From positions 62,001-126,000 of the forward strand of contig JAYENW010000012.1 of the NCBI GenBank assembly GCA_034722275.1: a stretch of DNA of 64,000 bases, written 5' to 3'. The DNA is from M55B177 sp034722275. GTDB taxonomy: Bacteria > Chloroflexota > Dehalococcoidia > GIF9 > AB-539-J10. The notes under the pieces were generated by a model. It was not told where the DNA came from. It did not search any database and saw nothing but the letters and a program-made list of their open reading frames with translations. The stretch's first letter is position 1; the number at the start of each line of letters is the position of its first letter. This document shows positions 27,469 to 36,090 of this stretch, in pieces. The translations under genes were made by a program, and so were the position numbers.

Positions 27469-28503
27469 ATGTGGCAGGTAATAGGGCAAGATAGAATCTT
27501 GACCTTGCTGGAAGGCAGTATCAAGGAAGGAACTATAAGCCATGCTTATCTCTTGGTGGGACCACGCCATGCAGGCAAGAAAACGTTGGCTATCAATTTA
27601 GCCCAGGCTTTAAATTGCGATGACCCTGAGCCTCCATGCGGCCAATGTCACTCCTGCCTTGCAATTGCTGCTGGCAAGCATGCCGATGTCATCTTCCTGG
27701 ACATCGATACCCGACTGGACCTGGACAACAAAACAAAGCAAAGCCCCAAAACGGAAATCAGCATTGATGATATGAGAGAACTTCACCATAATGCCAACTT
27801 CCCTCCTTATGAAGGGAAATACAAGGTGTTTATCGTTGATAATATCGAACTCCTTTCCTCCGAAGCAGCTAACTCCATACTCAAGATTCTGGAAGAGCCA
27901 CCACCTAAAGTAGTGTGGCTTTTATTAGCCAGCGAGGAGAGACATCTTTTGCCCACGATCACCTCACGATGCCAAAGACTGGAACTGAAACCCATGCCAT
28001 TAGAACTAATACAACAGGAGCTTGTTGTAAACCACAATCTCGATACCAATAAAGCGGTACTTCTGGCTCGATTGAGCCATGGGTGCCTCGGCTGGGCACT
28101 ATCGGCTGTGAGAGATGAGGAGCTGTTGAGACAGCGTTCCTCAAGGATAGCCAAGCTCTCTTCTCTGATAACTGGTGACGTGGAGGAGCGTTTTGCTTAT
28201 GCCCAGGGACTGGCCGCTCAATTCAGCCAGGACCGAAGATCAATCGCAGAAGCAACAGCTACCTGGTTTGATTGGTGGCGTGATTTAATGCTCATCAAGA
28301 GCAATTGCAAAAAATACATCACTAATATAGACTATGAAATGACTTTAGCAGAACAGGCTGAGACATTAACATTGAGCGAGATTAAGGATTTCCTGGACAA
28401 ATTACGTCTCATCAACGAGGAAATCCACAGAAATGTCAACCCTCGCTTAGCTTTTGAATGGTTAATGCTCAATTTGCCCCGAAGAGAGGTTATCAATGCC
28501 TAA
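27469..28503 (+). CDS. holB: DNA polymerase III delta' subunit
   Basis: Clamp-loader AAA+ subunit. The P-loop region reads GPRHAGKKT, a zinc module CDDPEPPCGQCHSC follows, and the sensor/arginine-finger segment is TSRCQRL. 344 residues. It directly abuts lysA and overlaps ricT by 8 bases; holB-ricT adjacency is common in Firmicutes and relatives. Confidence 0.9.
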   Translation: MWQVIGQDRILTLLEGSIKEGTISHAYLLVGPRHAGKKTLAINLAQALNCDDPEPPCGQCHSCLAIAAGKHADVIFLDIDTRLDLDNKTKQSPKTEISIDDMRELHHNANFPPYEGKYKVFIVDNIELLSSEAANSILKILEEPPPKVVWLLLASEERHLLPTITSRCQRLELKPMPLELIQQELVVNHNLDTNKAVLLARLSHGCLGWALSAVRDEELLRQRSSRIAKLSSLITGDVEERFAYAQGLAAQFSQDRRSIAEATATWFDWWRDLMLIKSNCKKYITNIDYEMTLAEQAETLTLSEIKDFLDKLRLINEEIHRNVNPRLAFEWLMLNLPRREVINA

Positions 28504-29194
28504 GATAATCGGAGTTCGCCTGCTTCCCAAAGGTAACATATTTTATTGTGATGCTGGTGATATACCACTAGAGAAAGACAATTACGTAGTATTAGATTCC
28601 ACAAATGATTTAACGGTGGCCAAAGTCAGCGCTCTTGAGGTCCCAATCCAACCATGTGAACTAACTCAGCCAATCACGCGGGTATTGCGCCGGGCTGAGC
28701 CAGAGGATTTAAAAGAGTACCGGAGTAAGCAAGAGGAGAAGGCCCTGGCCAAATGCAAGGAGGCAGCAGCCAAGCTCAACTTACAAATGAAGCCTCTGGC
28801 AGCTTACTATGATTTTGAGAGCGGTCACTTTACGATATTCTTCAGAGCCGCAGAGAGAGTTGACTTCAGGGAGTTGGTGCACAGGCTGTGCCGCAGCCTG
28901 AAAACACGTGTTGAATTAAGACAAATAAAGCACAGGGACGAGGCCAGGATACTGGGTGGCGTTGGTAAATGTGGCTATCCTTTATGCTGCCAGAGTTTTC
29001 TTGGTGATTTCCCTTCAGTATCCATCAAGATGGCTAAGGAACAGGGCTTAGCCTTGAATCCCATGAAAATATCAGGCCTCTGCGGACGACTTCTCTGCTG
29101 TTTATCATACGAAACCAAAAATTATGCGGAAATAAAACAGAAAACACCTTCTAGAGAAAAAACTGCCACCGTGAACTCAAATGATAAGCAGTAA
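28496..29194 (+). CDS. ricT: PSP1-domain protein, RicT/YaaT-like
   Basis: PSP1 C-terminal domain with conserved cysteines GKCGYPLCCQSF and CGRLLCCLSYE (residues 160-205). In Bacillus RicT belongs to a Fe-S-containing complex affecting mRNA processing and sporulation signalling. The organism here need not sporulate. 232 residues, overlapping holB. Confidence 0.9.
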   Translation: MPKIIGVRLLPKGNIFYCDAGDIPLEKDNYVVLDSTNDLTVAKVSALEVPIQPCELTQPITRVLRRAEPEDLKEYRSKQEEKALAKCKEAAAKLNLQMKPLAAYYDFESGHFTIFFRAAERVDFRELVHRLCRSLKTRVELRQIKHRDEARILGGVGKCGYPLCCQSFLGDFPSVSIKMAKEQGLALNPMKISGLCGRLLCCLSYETKNYAEIKQKTPSREKTATVNSNDKQ

Positions 29195-29217
29195 TGCGGA
29201 ATTTTCCCCAATAAAAG

Positions 29218-29736
29218 TTAATTTGACTGAAGAGGTAGATATTTCCGCCACTCACCATGGCGGTCGAGAACCTGGTAGGGAACATAAAAACCATCATTGT
29301 GGGGAATGCTCGGTTGACGGAGTAATTTCATTCCCGCTTCACTAGGTGTACGGCCACCTTTGCGCCGGTTGCACGGGATACAAGAGCTAACTACATTTTC
29401 CCAGGTGTGCTCACCTCCTCGCTGCCGTGGGATAACATGATCTAAGGTAATCTCTTTCACCTGCTGCCCACAATACTGGCAAACAAAGTGGTCGCGATTA
29501 AATATCTCAATCTTGGTCAGTTTCCTCTGGCGATGAGGGCGACGAACCATGTGACCGAGACGGATCACGGAGGGAATCTCAAAAACGCGGCTAACAGAAT
29601 GAATCTCCCCTCTGTTGTTCTCTACAGCCTCGGCTTTACCTCTGAGAATCAGCACTATAGCTCGACGCGTTCGGCATAGATTGACGGGTTCGTACCCTTG
29701 ATTAAGAACCAACACCGGAGCATTTATCATAAACAA
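29218..29736 (-). CDS. HNH endonuclease
   Basis: 172 residues. CQYCGQ...DHVIPRQRGGEHTWENVVSSCIPCN is a complete HNH domain with two zinc-binding Cys pairs, preceded by a segment (PVLVLNQGYEPVNLCRTRRA) typical of a widespread chromosomal single-gene HNH family of unknown role. No intron or phage context. Converges with ricT. Confidence 0.9.
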   Translation of the reverse strand: MFMINAPVLVLNQGYEPVNLCRTRRAIVLILRGKAEAVENNRGEIHSVSRVFEIPSVIRLGHMVRRPHRQRKLTKIEIFNRDHFVCQYCGQQVKEITLDHVIPRQRGGEHTWENVVSSCIPCNRRKGGRTPSEAGMKLLRQPSIPHNDGFYVPYQVLDRHGEWRKYLPLQSN

Positions 29737-29904
29737 AGCCCTGCCTCAATATTAGTGCCTATTTTAGCAACGACATCCCCCAATTGCAATAAGAACAATT
29801 ATAAACACAGTTACTGGCGATGGCGGAGTTTTGAGGATAATTTGAAGCTTTGCCAGCCTAATTTTCCCTAGCTGCTGAAGTAATACTTAGGTGTTACTGT
29901 AAAT

Positions 29905-29946
29905 GTCTGCTGCTGCCAGGCTGATTGTTGACATCCAGCAACAGAC
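29905..29946. other. inverted repeat in a long intergenic region
   Basis: Arms GTCTGCTGCTG (29905-29915) and CAGCAACAGAC (29936-29946) pair 10 of 11 with a 20-base loop. No U-tract, so not an obvious terminator. The rest of 29737-30083 holds no gene I can support. Confidence 0.4.
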
Positions 29947-30083
29947 ATCAGCGCCAATAAGGCGGCCCTATGAGAGTTGCCACGAATACATTATTGAGCT
30001 TCAACTTATCTCCCACGTACCAGGTAACGGCACCATTATGCTAATGTAACTCGAAAGAATTTTGAATAAAAACCTCTTGCTCC

Positions 30084-30197
30084 TGGCAACTGCGCTTTAA
30101 GTGAAGTGTTAAGCAAGTTGCCAAAGAGATTAAAAGCCAGGGGGCTGCCTGGCTCGCAAAAATCCTTCCAGCGCGCCTGAGAGGCTGAAAATCAGCC
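30084..30197. ncRNA. candidate structured RNA
   Basis: Three perfect stems occur in 114 bases: TGGCAACT/AGTTGCCA (30084-30091, 30116-30123), AGCCAGG/CCTGGCT (30135-30141, 30148-30154) and GGCTGA/TCAGCC (30183-30188, 30192-30197, AAA loop). The region lies in a 588-base stretch without ORFs upstream of a small protein gene. It matches no riboswitch or housekeeping RNA I can name; strand is unknown. 30198-30324 shows only a TATAAT at 30309. Confidence 0.3.
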
Positions 30198-30324
30198 ACT
30201 AAAGGCAGGAGGAATAGAAGAAGTCACAAAGGAATATTCCATTGCATAAATCGCAGCCTCGTGCGAAATAGCTATTCAAGACCTTTTATTTCAGGCTGGG
30301 ATGGGGGTATAATCCAGATATAAG

Positions 30325-30525
30325 ATGCCAAATATGCAGGAAGGCGATTTCGATGACTTGGGTGTTTATGTATGCCACCATCCTCCCAGAAAACTCTATG
30401 GCGTTGAATATGAGACACTTAGCGGGTTAGAGTATTACTACGCCTACTTGTGTGAAAAATGTGCCCAGAGTAACTTAGTCCCTTATGGTCGCGTGTTTGT
30501 TCTCAAAGAGAAGCTGAAACTGTAA
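30325..30525 (+). CDS. small CxxC protein, 66 aa
   Basis: Unrecognised small protein with one CxxC (CEKC near residue 46) and a further CHH pair near residue 17, which together could form a zinc site. Many Tyr residues. A TATAAT lies only 10 bases before this ATG and no Shine-Dalgarno is seen, so the mRNA may be leaderless or the start may be the ATG at 30334. Confidence 0.6.
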   Translation: MPNMQEGDFDDLGVYVCHHPPRKLYGVEYETLSGLEYYYAYLCEKCAQSNLVPYGRVFVLKEKLKL

Positions 30526-30592
30526 TAAGCTGACGAGAGTCAGAGAACAAGCAGGCTGCATTGAGCCCTCAAATTTCACCGAACCTGGAATC

Positions 30593-31084
30593 CTATGGCA
30601 GGTAAGTGATCGTACCAGGTGGTTTTTCGTGCATCTCAAATTCTATGCCCGCTTCTTTGAACAGCTCTTTAAAAGAATCGTCGGCATAGCTGCCAAAAGT
30701 GACAAAGCGCTTTATTTTGGCATTCACCAGCATCTTGGCGCAGAGTATGCAGGGAGAATGGGTAACATAAACTGTGGCACCAGCGAGGCTGATGCCATGA
30801 AGCGCTGCCTGGATAATCACATTTTGCTCCGCGTGAATCGCGCGGCATATTTCCTGTCTCGTGCCGGACTCGATATGCAACTCATCTCTAAGACAGCCAA
30901 GTTCAAGACAATCCTTGAGCCCCGCGGGAGCTCCATTATAACCAGTGGCCAATATATGCTTATCTCTAATGGCGACAGCGCCCACATGATGACGCAGGCA
31001 AGTTGAACGCTCCGCCACCACAGAAGCTATCTTGAGGAAATATTCATCTATATCTGGTCTCGTTGCTCTACTCGCTTCTTCCAT
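30593..31084 (-). CDS. deoxycytidylate deaminase
   Basis: dCMP deaminase family: RPDIDEYFLKIA at the N terminus, zinc-binding HAEQN and PCILC. Provides dUMP for thymidylate synthesis. 163 residues. Its start overlaps the UPF0200-type gene by 37 bases, so the two are probably coupled. Confidence 0.93.
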   Translation of the reverse strand: MEEASRATRPDIDEYFLKIASVVAERSTCLRHHVGAVAIRDKHILATGYNGAPAGLKDCLELGCLRDELHIESGTRQEICRAIHAEQNVIIQAALHGISLAGATVYVTHSPCILCAKMLVNAKIKRFVTFGSYADDSFKELFKEAGIEFEMHEKPPGTITYLP

Positions 31085-31623
31085 CTTAAAGCAGCTAAAA
31101 CTTCTTTCGTTCGCTTTTCCAGTTCCTTCATGGAACCTTCATTTATTATGGTGAAGTCCGCCATGGCAATTGGCCCACATTTGTTGCTATTCTCTATTTC
31201 GGCCTTATCCCGGCTGACCGCTTCCGCAAGCGTCAAAGACCGTCTGTCCCTGTTTCCCAGCCTTTTATGCCTGGTAGCAGGCGATGCCCAAACAGCAACC
31301 GTGTTGAATCTCCCACTATACAAATCTTTCAATAGCGTATACTCCTCCCAGGAATAAAGTCCATCCACCACAACATCGCATGATTTCAGTGCGGTATCAA
31401 TCCTGGGCAGGTTCAATTTGGCATAAGCTGCCATTCCATGTTCTTTTCTCAACTGCTTCCTTACCTGGCATTCATTTTCTTCATTGACCTCAAGTTTTCT
31501 GTTCTTGATTTCCTCTTCTGTAATATCTCCAAAACGCACCTTCTTGAAGCCATTTTTCTCAAATATATTGGCTACTTCCGATTTGCCCGCGCCTGCCATA
31601 CCAACAATTGATACCACTCTCAT
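31048..31623 (-). CDS. UPF0200 / dephospho-CoA-kinase-like P-loop protein
   Basis: Walker A GMAGAGKS at the N terminus, then FGDITEEE, LRKEHGMAAYAKL, VVDGLYSWEEY and a C-terminal AD-x-x-I-x-N motif (ADFTIINEGS). This pattern is that of the UPF0200 family, best known from archaea; function unproven, probably a nucleotide kinase. I use the ATG at 31623 (192 residues). Upstream of dCMP deaminase. Confidence 0.85.
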   Translation of the reverse strand: MRVVSIVGMAGAGKSEVANIFEKNGFKKVRFGDITEEEIKNRKLEVNEENECQVRKQLRKEHGMAAYAKLNLPRIDTALKSCDVVVDGLYSWEEYTLLKDLYSGRFNTVAVWASPATRHKRLGNRDRRSLTLAEAVSRDKAEIENSNKCGPIAMADFTIINEGSMKELEKRTKEVLAALRWKKRVEQRDQI

Positions 31624-31783
31624 TGCCAACAACTATTATAGGGAGAAATCCCAGACTTTGGCAATAAGCCCTTACAACAAATCCTGAGGTAATACTAAAT
31701 GGTCACAAGGAACAGGACTTAAAAGCCCGCCAATGGTTCTCATGGTTTATGGTAAAATAAACATTATCTCGGCAACATAAAAA

Positions 31784-31865
31784 GGGGGAGTGTCGGAATT
31801 GGCAGACGAGCATGACTTAGGATCATGTGCTGAAAGGCGTGGGGGTTCGAGTCCCCCCTCCCCCA
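31784..31865 (+). tRNA. tRNA-Leu (anticodon UAG)
   Basis: 82 bases with a GGGGGAG/CTCCCCC acceptor stem and A discriminator. Anticodon stem CATGA/TCATG encloses CTTAGGA, so the anticodon is TAG. The long variable arm typical of Leu is present, and GTTCGAG lies in the T arm. CCA is not encoded. Codon read: CUA, and other CUN by wobble. Confidence 0.96.
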
Positions 31866-31989
31866 TCAAAAAGGTAATGATATTACCTTAAATTAATTAG
31901 GACTCAGTTATTGCTCTACTTTCCCTTGCCCAAGAACCTGTTAATATCTGCCTAATTTGGAGTAGGTGGCTATCGGGGTATAAGTAGCC

Positions 31990-32220
31990 TTATCTAAGCA
32001 GCTTGAGAAATTCATTTTCTGTTATGTCAGCTTGCTTGAGGATTGATCTTAAAGTCTTCTCTGGAAGGTCTTTATTATGAACAGGCACTGTGACTCTAAG
32101 CTCAGACTTTGTTTTATGGAATAAGCGAGCATGGCTTCCTCTTTGGTGATGAACGTAAAAGTTAGCTTTCAGCAGGGCTTGCAGTACTTCACGCCCCCTC
32201 AATGTGGGAAGTGTTGGCAT
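31990..32220 (-). CDS. hicA: HicA-type mRNA interferase toxin
   Basis: 76 residues with a double-stranded RNA-binding-like fold and the active-site His in RGSHARLFH. Ends with a helix rich in Leu. Encoded 1 base after hicB. Cleaves mRNA when free of its antitoxin. Confidence 0.9.
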   Translation of the reverse strand: MPTLPTLRGREVLQALLKANFYVHHQRGSHARLFHKTKSELRVTVPVHNKDLPEKTLRSILKQADITENEFLKLLR

Positions 32221-32221
32221 A

Positions 32222-32449
32222 CTATAGGGTTATCGCTACTCGTTCCAGTGCCGGCTCTCTATCTTCAGGAATCGGCTCCTCTTCCTTTAAAGCACTCTCC
32301 AGATAACACCTGATGGCATCCTCAGCCATCAGCCTCGCCTCTTCCAAGGTCTCACCTGAGGTGCAGATCTCAGGAATTGCCGGCACCACAACATTGTAGC
32401 CGCCTTCCCTAACAGGTTCAAAAATAACTGTGTAATTGTACACTCTCAC
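32222..32449 (-). CDS. hicB: HicB-type antitoxin
   Basis: 75 residues with the truncated RNase H-like HicB fold (YTVIFEPVREGGYNVVVPAIPE, then GETLEEA-x6-AI). No HTH or RHH domain is added, so any DNA binding may be weak. Antitoxin-first order. Confidence 0.9.
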   Translation of the reverse strand: MRVYNYTVIFEPVREGGYNVVVPAIPEICTSGETLEEARLMAEDAIRCYLESALKEEEPIPEDREPALERVAITL

Positions 32450-32476
32450 GCTGCTTTCTAGCCTCCTTAGACACTA

Positions 32477-32869
32477 TTATATCATACCTGCTCGTGTAGT
32501 CCCCATTTCGGTAAACAGCTGCTGCAAAGCTGGAATCAGCCCCTTCTTCTCAAACATGAGTTCGGGAACTGTCCACAATGGCCCACCAAAGAGGACGATA
32601 CCTAAAACCTTTCGCAATAGTCGCCGCATGCTTTCAGAAAGAGTCTTTTCAGTAACCTTTCCGTGGAATCCTCATGGCAAATCAATCTGTTGCCCTAAAT
32701 ATCCTTTTTGAGGTATCTTACAACCTATGGAGTAGTCCTCCCCCATTTCCGGCGTACGGGCTTTGGAAAACTTAAAAACTGGCCTCAGCATTGATAGCAG
32801 GCGTTCTACTTGGTTCTTGATTGATGATATAATCGTGTTACGGAGGGGATTGGATTTCGAAGGCAACAA
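32477..32869 (-). pseudogene. broken ORF with in-frame TGA
   Basis: A TTG-started 65-codon frame (32869-32672, ending QQIDLP) stops at a TGA and continues in the same frame for another 64 codons to a TAA at 32477. An internal ATG at 32629 would give a 50-residue product containing a hydrophobic segment (VLGIVLFGGPLWTV). Family not recognised. Either a nonsense-mutated gene or two short unrelated frames. The rest of 32450-33118 shows only the promoter listed at 32971. Confidence 0.3.
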
Positions 32870-32970
32870 TCAAAATGAGCACATGCTCCACCAGATCTGT
32901 GCATTCCCGAGTTTTATAGTTTGAATAACTCAATTCCTTATATTAACAGCAGATTTTTCGTACTTTTCCC

Positions 32971-32999
32971 TTTACAAAACAAACCCTTCAGTATATATT
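32971..32999 (+). promoter_or_regulatory. promoter of the 33119 zinc-ribbon gene
   Basis: TTTACA (32971-32976) and TATATT (32994-32999) separated by 17 bases, about 120 bases before the ATG. The surroundings are AT-rich. Confidence 0.5.
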
Positions 33000-33118
33000 A
33001 TTTATAATATTTTGTTGGCTTGGTGCAGGTTATCACATACTTGGTTAAATGCCCTGGATTCGTGCAAGTGCTGGGTGACTTTGCTCTGACCACAGATTGA
33101 AAGAAAGGAGGTCACCCA

Positions 33119-33424
33119 ATGGGTTTTGTAGACAAGTCGCTCCAGTGCTGTGATTGCGGGGCTACCTTTATCTTCAGTGCTGAGGAACAAGATTTCTTCG
33201 CATCCAAAGGCTATACCCACGAGCCCAAGCGCTGCCCAGCATGCCGCAAAACAAGGAAAACACGGCGATATGGAAATGGCTACACCCCTAGAGCAGAACG
33301 CCAAATGTTCCCCGCTGTATGTGCCCGATGCGGCAAAGAAACCGAAGTGCCATTCGAGCCTCGTGAAGGCAGACCAGTGTATTGCAGGGATTGCTACAAC
33401 GAGATCAGAACGAGATCAGACTGA
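33119..33424 (+). CDS. zinc-ribbon protein (zf-trcl-like)
   Basis: 101 residues with CCDCG, CPACRK, CARCGKE and CRDCY: four Cys pairs forming two zinc ribbons of the kind found in small CxxC-rich proteins of Chloroflexota and Firmicutes. A strong AAAGGAGGT precedes the ATG by 7 bases. The role is probably nucleic-acid or protein binding; no enzyme domain. Confidence 0.8.
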   Translation: MGFVDKSLQCCDCGATFIFSAEEQDFFASKGYTHEPKRCPACRKTRKTRRYGNGYTPRAERQMFPAVCARCGKETEVPFEPREGRPVYCRDCYNEIRTRSD

Positions 33425-33475
33425 AGGGATAAAAGCAAGAATTGAGAGCATCTCAATTCAAGCTCTGCTGAAATG

Positions 33476-34219
33476 TCATAAGCTCCGGAGGTATCGCGCC
33501 AAGTCAGCTTCATCGTGAGGAACAAATGCGTTGTATCTCCGGGCATACTGCTGCTTGAATTCCTCCGAGGCAAGCAAAGCCACCACAGGATAACCAGCAA
33601 GCTCAAAACATCCGTCATCATCTCCACTATTACCAAGGTACACAATTCTACTTTCATCCATGTTTCTGTCTCTAAGCAACTTGAGCATGCGCTGTGGCTT
33701 GTTCCTGTAGATATTCAGGTCAAAACCGATGGCTTTCTCCCTCTCCATCCTAAGGACATTAGCTTCATAGAAATCGAAGCAATGATGATAACCAGCGCTC
33801 TGCAAAATCCTCTGGATGCCATATCCGTATCCGGCAGAGAGAATGCCAGTATTCCATCCCTCCCGGTGACAGCTATCAATTGGTCGCAGAACTCTATAGT
33901 CAAGCTTGTCATGAGTGTCCTGTCTGCTGGCATACCTCTCAATTGAGCAGTATATGAAAGACATCGCCAGGCCATTTATTATCTTCTCATTATAAATCTG
34001 AAACATCTCCACCACAAAGTCAATTTCAGCATCTCGAGGTTCTTCCTGGTAATACTTCTCCAATTCTTTCCCAACTTTGAGAATGTGAGCCATCCTGAGT
34101 GGATGCCAGGGAAAAGATTTTTTGAACAGGTCTACTGCTATGCTTCTCAGAATGGACCTCTCATCCTGATTTTCTATTATCGTTCCATTCCAGTCACATA
34201 TTATGGCATCACAAGACAT
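33476..34219 (-). CDS. HAD-like hydrolase with DxNGT motif I
   Basis: 247 residues. Motif I is D9-W-N-G-T, where Asn replaces the usual second Asp (general acid). Later YLGNSGDDDG serves as motif IV and GILSAGYGYG as motif II. A long helical cap lies between. The substitution may slow phosphatase turnover or favour another reaction. Stands alone on the minus strand. Confidence 0.8.
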   Translation of the reverse strand: MSCDAIICDWNGTIIENQDERSILRSIAVDLFKKSFPWHPLRMAHILKVGKELEKYYQEEPRDAEIDFVVEMFQIYNEKIINGLAMSFIYCSIERYASRQDTHDKLDYRVLRPIDSCHREGWNTGILSAGYGYGIQRILQSAGYHHCFDFYEANVLRMEREKAIGFDLNIYRNKPQRMLKLLRDRNMDESRIVYLGNSGDDDGCFELAGYPVVALLASEEFKQQYARRYNAFVPHDEADLARYLRSL

Positions 34220-34406
34220 AGCACTTATTCCCGAGAGTCAACCAGTTGAGAAAGAATACAAACAAGAATTTTGAAGAAAACCATCCTGATAAGATTGTAG
34301 TATAATCTTGCCGATTACTCTGGTCAATAAAAGGCAACCATAGAAAGGAACAGACCAGCCTTTCCTTGTTTATTGTCCTGAGCGCTTGTTATACTAAATT
34401 AATGCT

Positions 34407-35861
34407 ATGACTTATGAAACTGTCATTGGATTAGAAGTTCACGCCCAACTATTGACCAAAAGCAAGATGTTTTGCTCTTGCAGCGTCGATTATGCCAATG
34501 CTCCTCCTAACACCCATGTGTGCCCTGTTTGCCTAGGCATGCCTGGCGTTCTTCCCGTTATCAATAAAAAGGCAGTGGAGTACACAACGATGACAGCTTT
34601 AGCCTTACACTGTACCATCCCCGAATATACCAAATTTGACCGTAAGAACTACAACTATCCTGACTTGATGAAAGGGTACCAGATTTCTCAGTATGATGCC
34701 CCTATTGGCAAGCGGGGCTGGTTGGCTATTGAAAGCAACGGCACAAAGAAAAAGATCAACATTACCAGAGTGCACCTTGAAGAAGATGTAGCCAAGGTGC
34801 AGCACAGGGGAGACTACAGTTTAATAGATGTCAACCGCTCGGGAGTCCCCTTAATGGAAGTCGTCAGCGAACCTGAAATCAGCTCTCCTGAAGAAGCTCG
34901 TGATTATCTCATCAAGCTACGAAGTATCCTCCGCTATCTCGGAGTATCTACAGGTAACATGGAAGAGGGCAGCTTCAGATGTGACGCCAACATAAGCATC
35001 CGCCCTTCGGGAAGTGAAGAATTTGGAGAGAAGGTAGAACTTAAAAACCTGAATAGCTTCAAAGCGGTATACCAGGCCCTCGGGTATGAAGTAAAACGCC
35101 AGGAGAAAGCGCTTGATGAAGGCGACACACTTGTCCAGGAAACCAGAGGCTGGTTAGATGCCAAAAATATAACTGTAACCCAGAGAACCAAGGAGTATGC
35201 CAATGACTACCGATATTTCCCCGAGCCCGATTTGCCTCCTTTAGTTATTGACAGAGCCTGGGTAGCAAAAATCAGAGCCAGTATTCCCGAATTACCTGAA
35301 GCCAGAAGAGACAGATTCATGACAGAATACGGCTTGCTTCCATATGATGCTAACGTTCTGACCAGTTCCAAGGCAATGGCTGACTACTTTGAAAACTGTG
35401 TCAGGCTAACCGGCTCTGGCAAAGCAAAGATGATAAGCAACTGGATTATGGGAGACTACAGCCGCTTGCTTAATACTACCAGCACCGAAATCAAAAATGC
35501 TAAAATAAGCCCGGAGAATCTGGTAGAACTCCTCAACCTGCTAGATGAGGGAACTGTCAGCGGACCAATCGCTAAGGCGGTATTTGAAGAAATGTTTCAC
35601 AGTGGCAAACGCGCCAGCATTATTATGGCGGAGAAAAGGCTCAGCCAGATCAGCGATGCTGCTGAGATAAAGAAGGTGGTGAAACAGGCAATGTCTGGTA
35701 ATCCCAAGGCAGTAGCAGACTATAAAGCCGGCAAGGAGTCAGCCCTGGCCTTTCTAACAGGGCAGGTGATGAAAATAACCAAGGGGAGAGCCAATCCCTC
35801 CATGGTAAAGAAAATTCTTCTGCAGGAATTGGGGATTGAGCCCCAGGGAGGAGAGAAATAA
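34407..35861 (+). CDS. gatB: aspartyl/glutamyl-tRNA amidotransferase subunit B
   Basis: Part of GatCAB, which makes Gln-tRNA (and Asn-tRNA) by transamidation. YETVIGLEVHAQL, CPVCLGMPGVLP, NYNYPDLMKGYQISQYD and the C-terminal YqeY-like tail domain are diagnostic. 484 residues. gatA and gatC are not in the window, so the subunits are dispersed. Confidence 0.97.
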   Translation: MTYETVIGLEVHAQLLTKSKMFCSCSVDYANAPPNTHVCPVCLGMPGVLPVINKKAVEYTTMTALALHCTIPEYTKFDRKNYNYPDLMKGYQISQYDAPIGKRGWLAIESNGTKKKINITRVHLEEDVAKVQHRGDYSLIDVNRSGVPLMEVVSEPEISSPEEARDYLIKLRSILRYLGVSTGNMEEGSFRCDANISIRPSGSEEFGEKVELKNLNSFKAVYQALGYEVKRQEKALDEGDTLVQETRGWLDAKNITVTQRTKEYANDYRYFPEPDLPPLVIDRAWVAKIRASIPELPEARRDRFMTEYGLLPYDANVLTSSKAMADYFENCVRLTGSGKAKMISNWIMGDYSRLLNTTSTEIKNAKISPENLVELLNLLDEGTVSGPIAKAVFEEMFHSGKRASIIMAEKRLSQISDAAEIKKVVKQAMSGNPKAVADYKAGKESALAFLTGQVMKITKGRANPSMVKKILLQELGIEPQGGEK

Positions 35862-35862
35862 A

Positions 35863-36084
35863 TTGCCCACTTATCTTATTGTTGGTCAGATACTGGTAAC
35901 TATAGGTTTAATGGCCTCGGTCTTCTTTCAACTGCACGGTGGAGGCATAGGAGGTATCTTCGGGCAATCTGACACTGTATACCGGACGCGCCGCGGCCTG
36001 GAAAAAACGCTGCTCCGAATCACAATTGTCCTGGCCATCGTTTTTGTCGTTTTTGCCGTATTGATTGTCAAGGCTGGTGCTTAA
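35863..36084 (+). CDS. secG: preprotein translocase subunit SecG
   Basis: Small membrane protein with two hydrophobic helices (IVGQILVTIGLMASVFF; LRITIVLAIVFVVFAVLIV) and a central FGQSDTVYRTRRGLEK loop typical of SecG. The start is most likely the TTG at 35863, one base after the gatB stop, with a GGGAGGAGA upstream. An ATG at 35836 would overlap gatB. 73 residues. Confidence 0.9.
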   Translation: MPTYLIVGQILVTIGLMASVFFQLHGGGIGGIFGQSDTVYRTRRGLEKTLLRITIVLAIVFVVFAVLIVKAGA

Positions 36085-36090
36085 TCCAAG

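Noticed and set aside
31871..31889. Inverted repeat AAGGTAAT-GAT-ATTACCTT after tRNA-Leu
   Set aside because: The stem is AT-rich and no T-tract follows; too weak to call as a terminator.
34235..34250. Third GTCAACCAGTT match
   Set aside because: Only 11 bases shared with the 45-bp elements near argH and radC, without the CAAGAT part; within chance for a promoter-like word.
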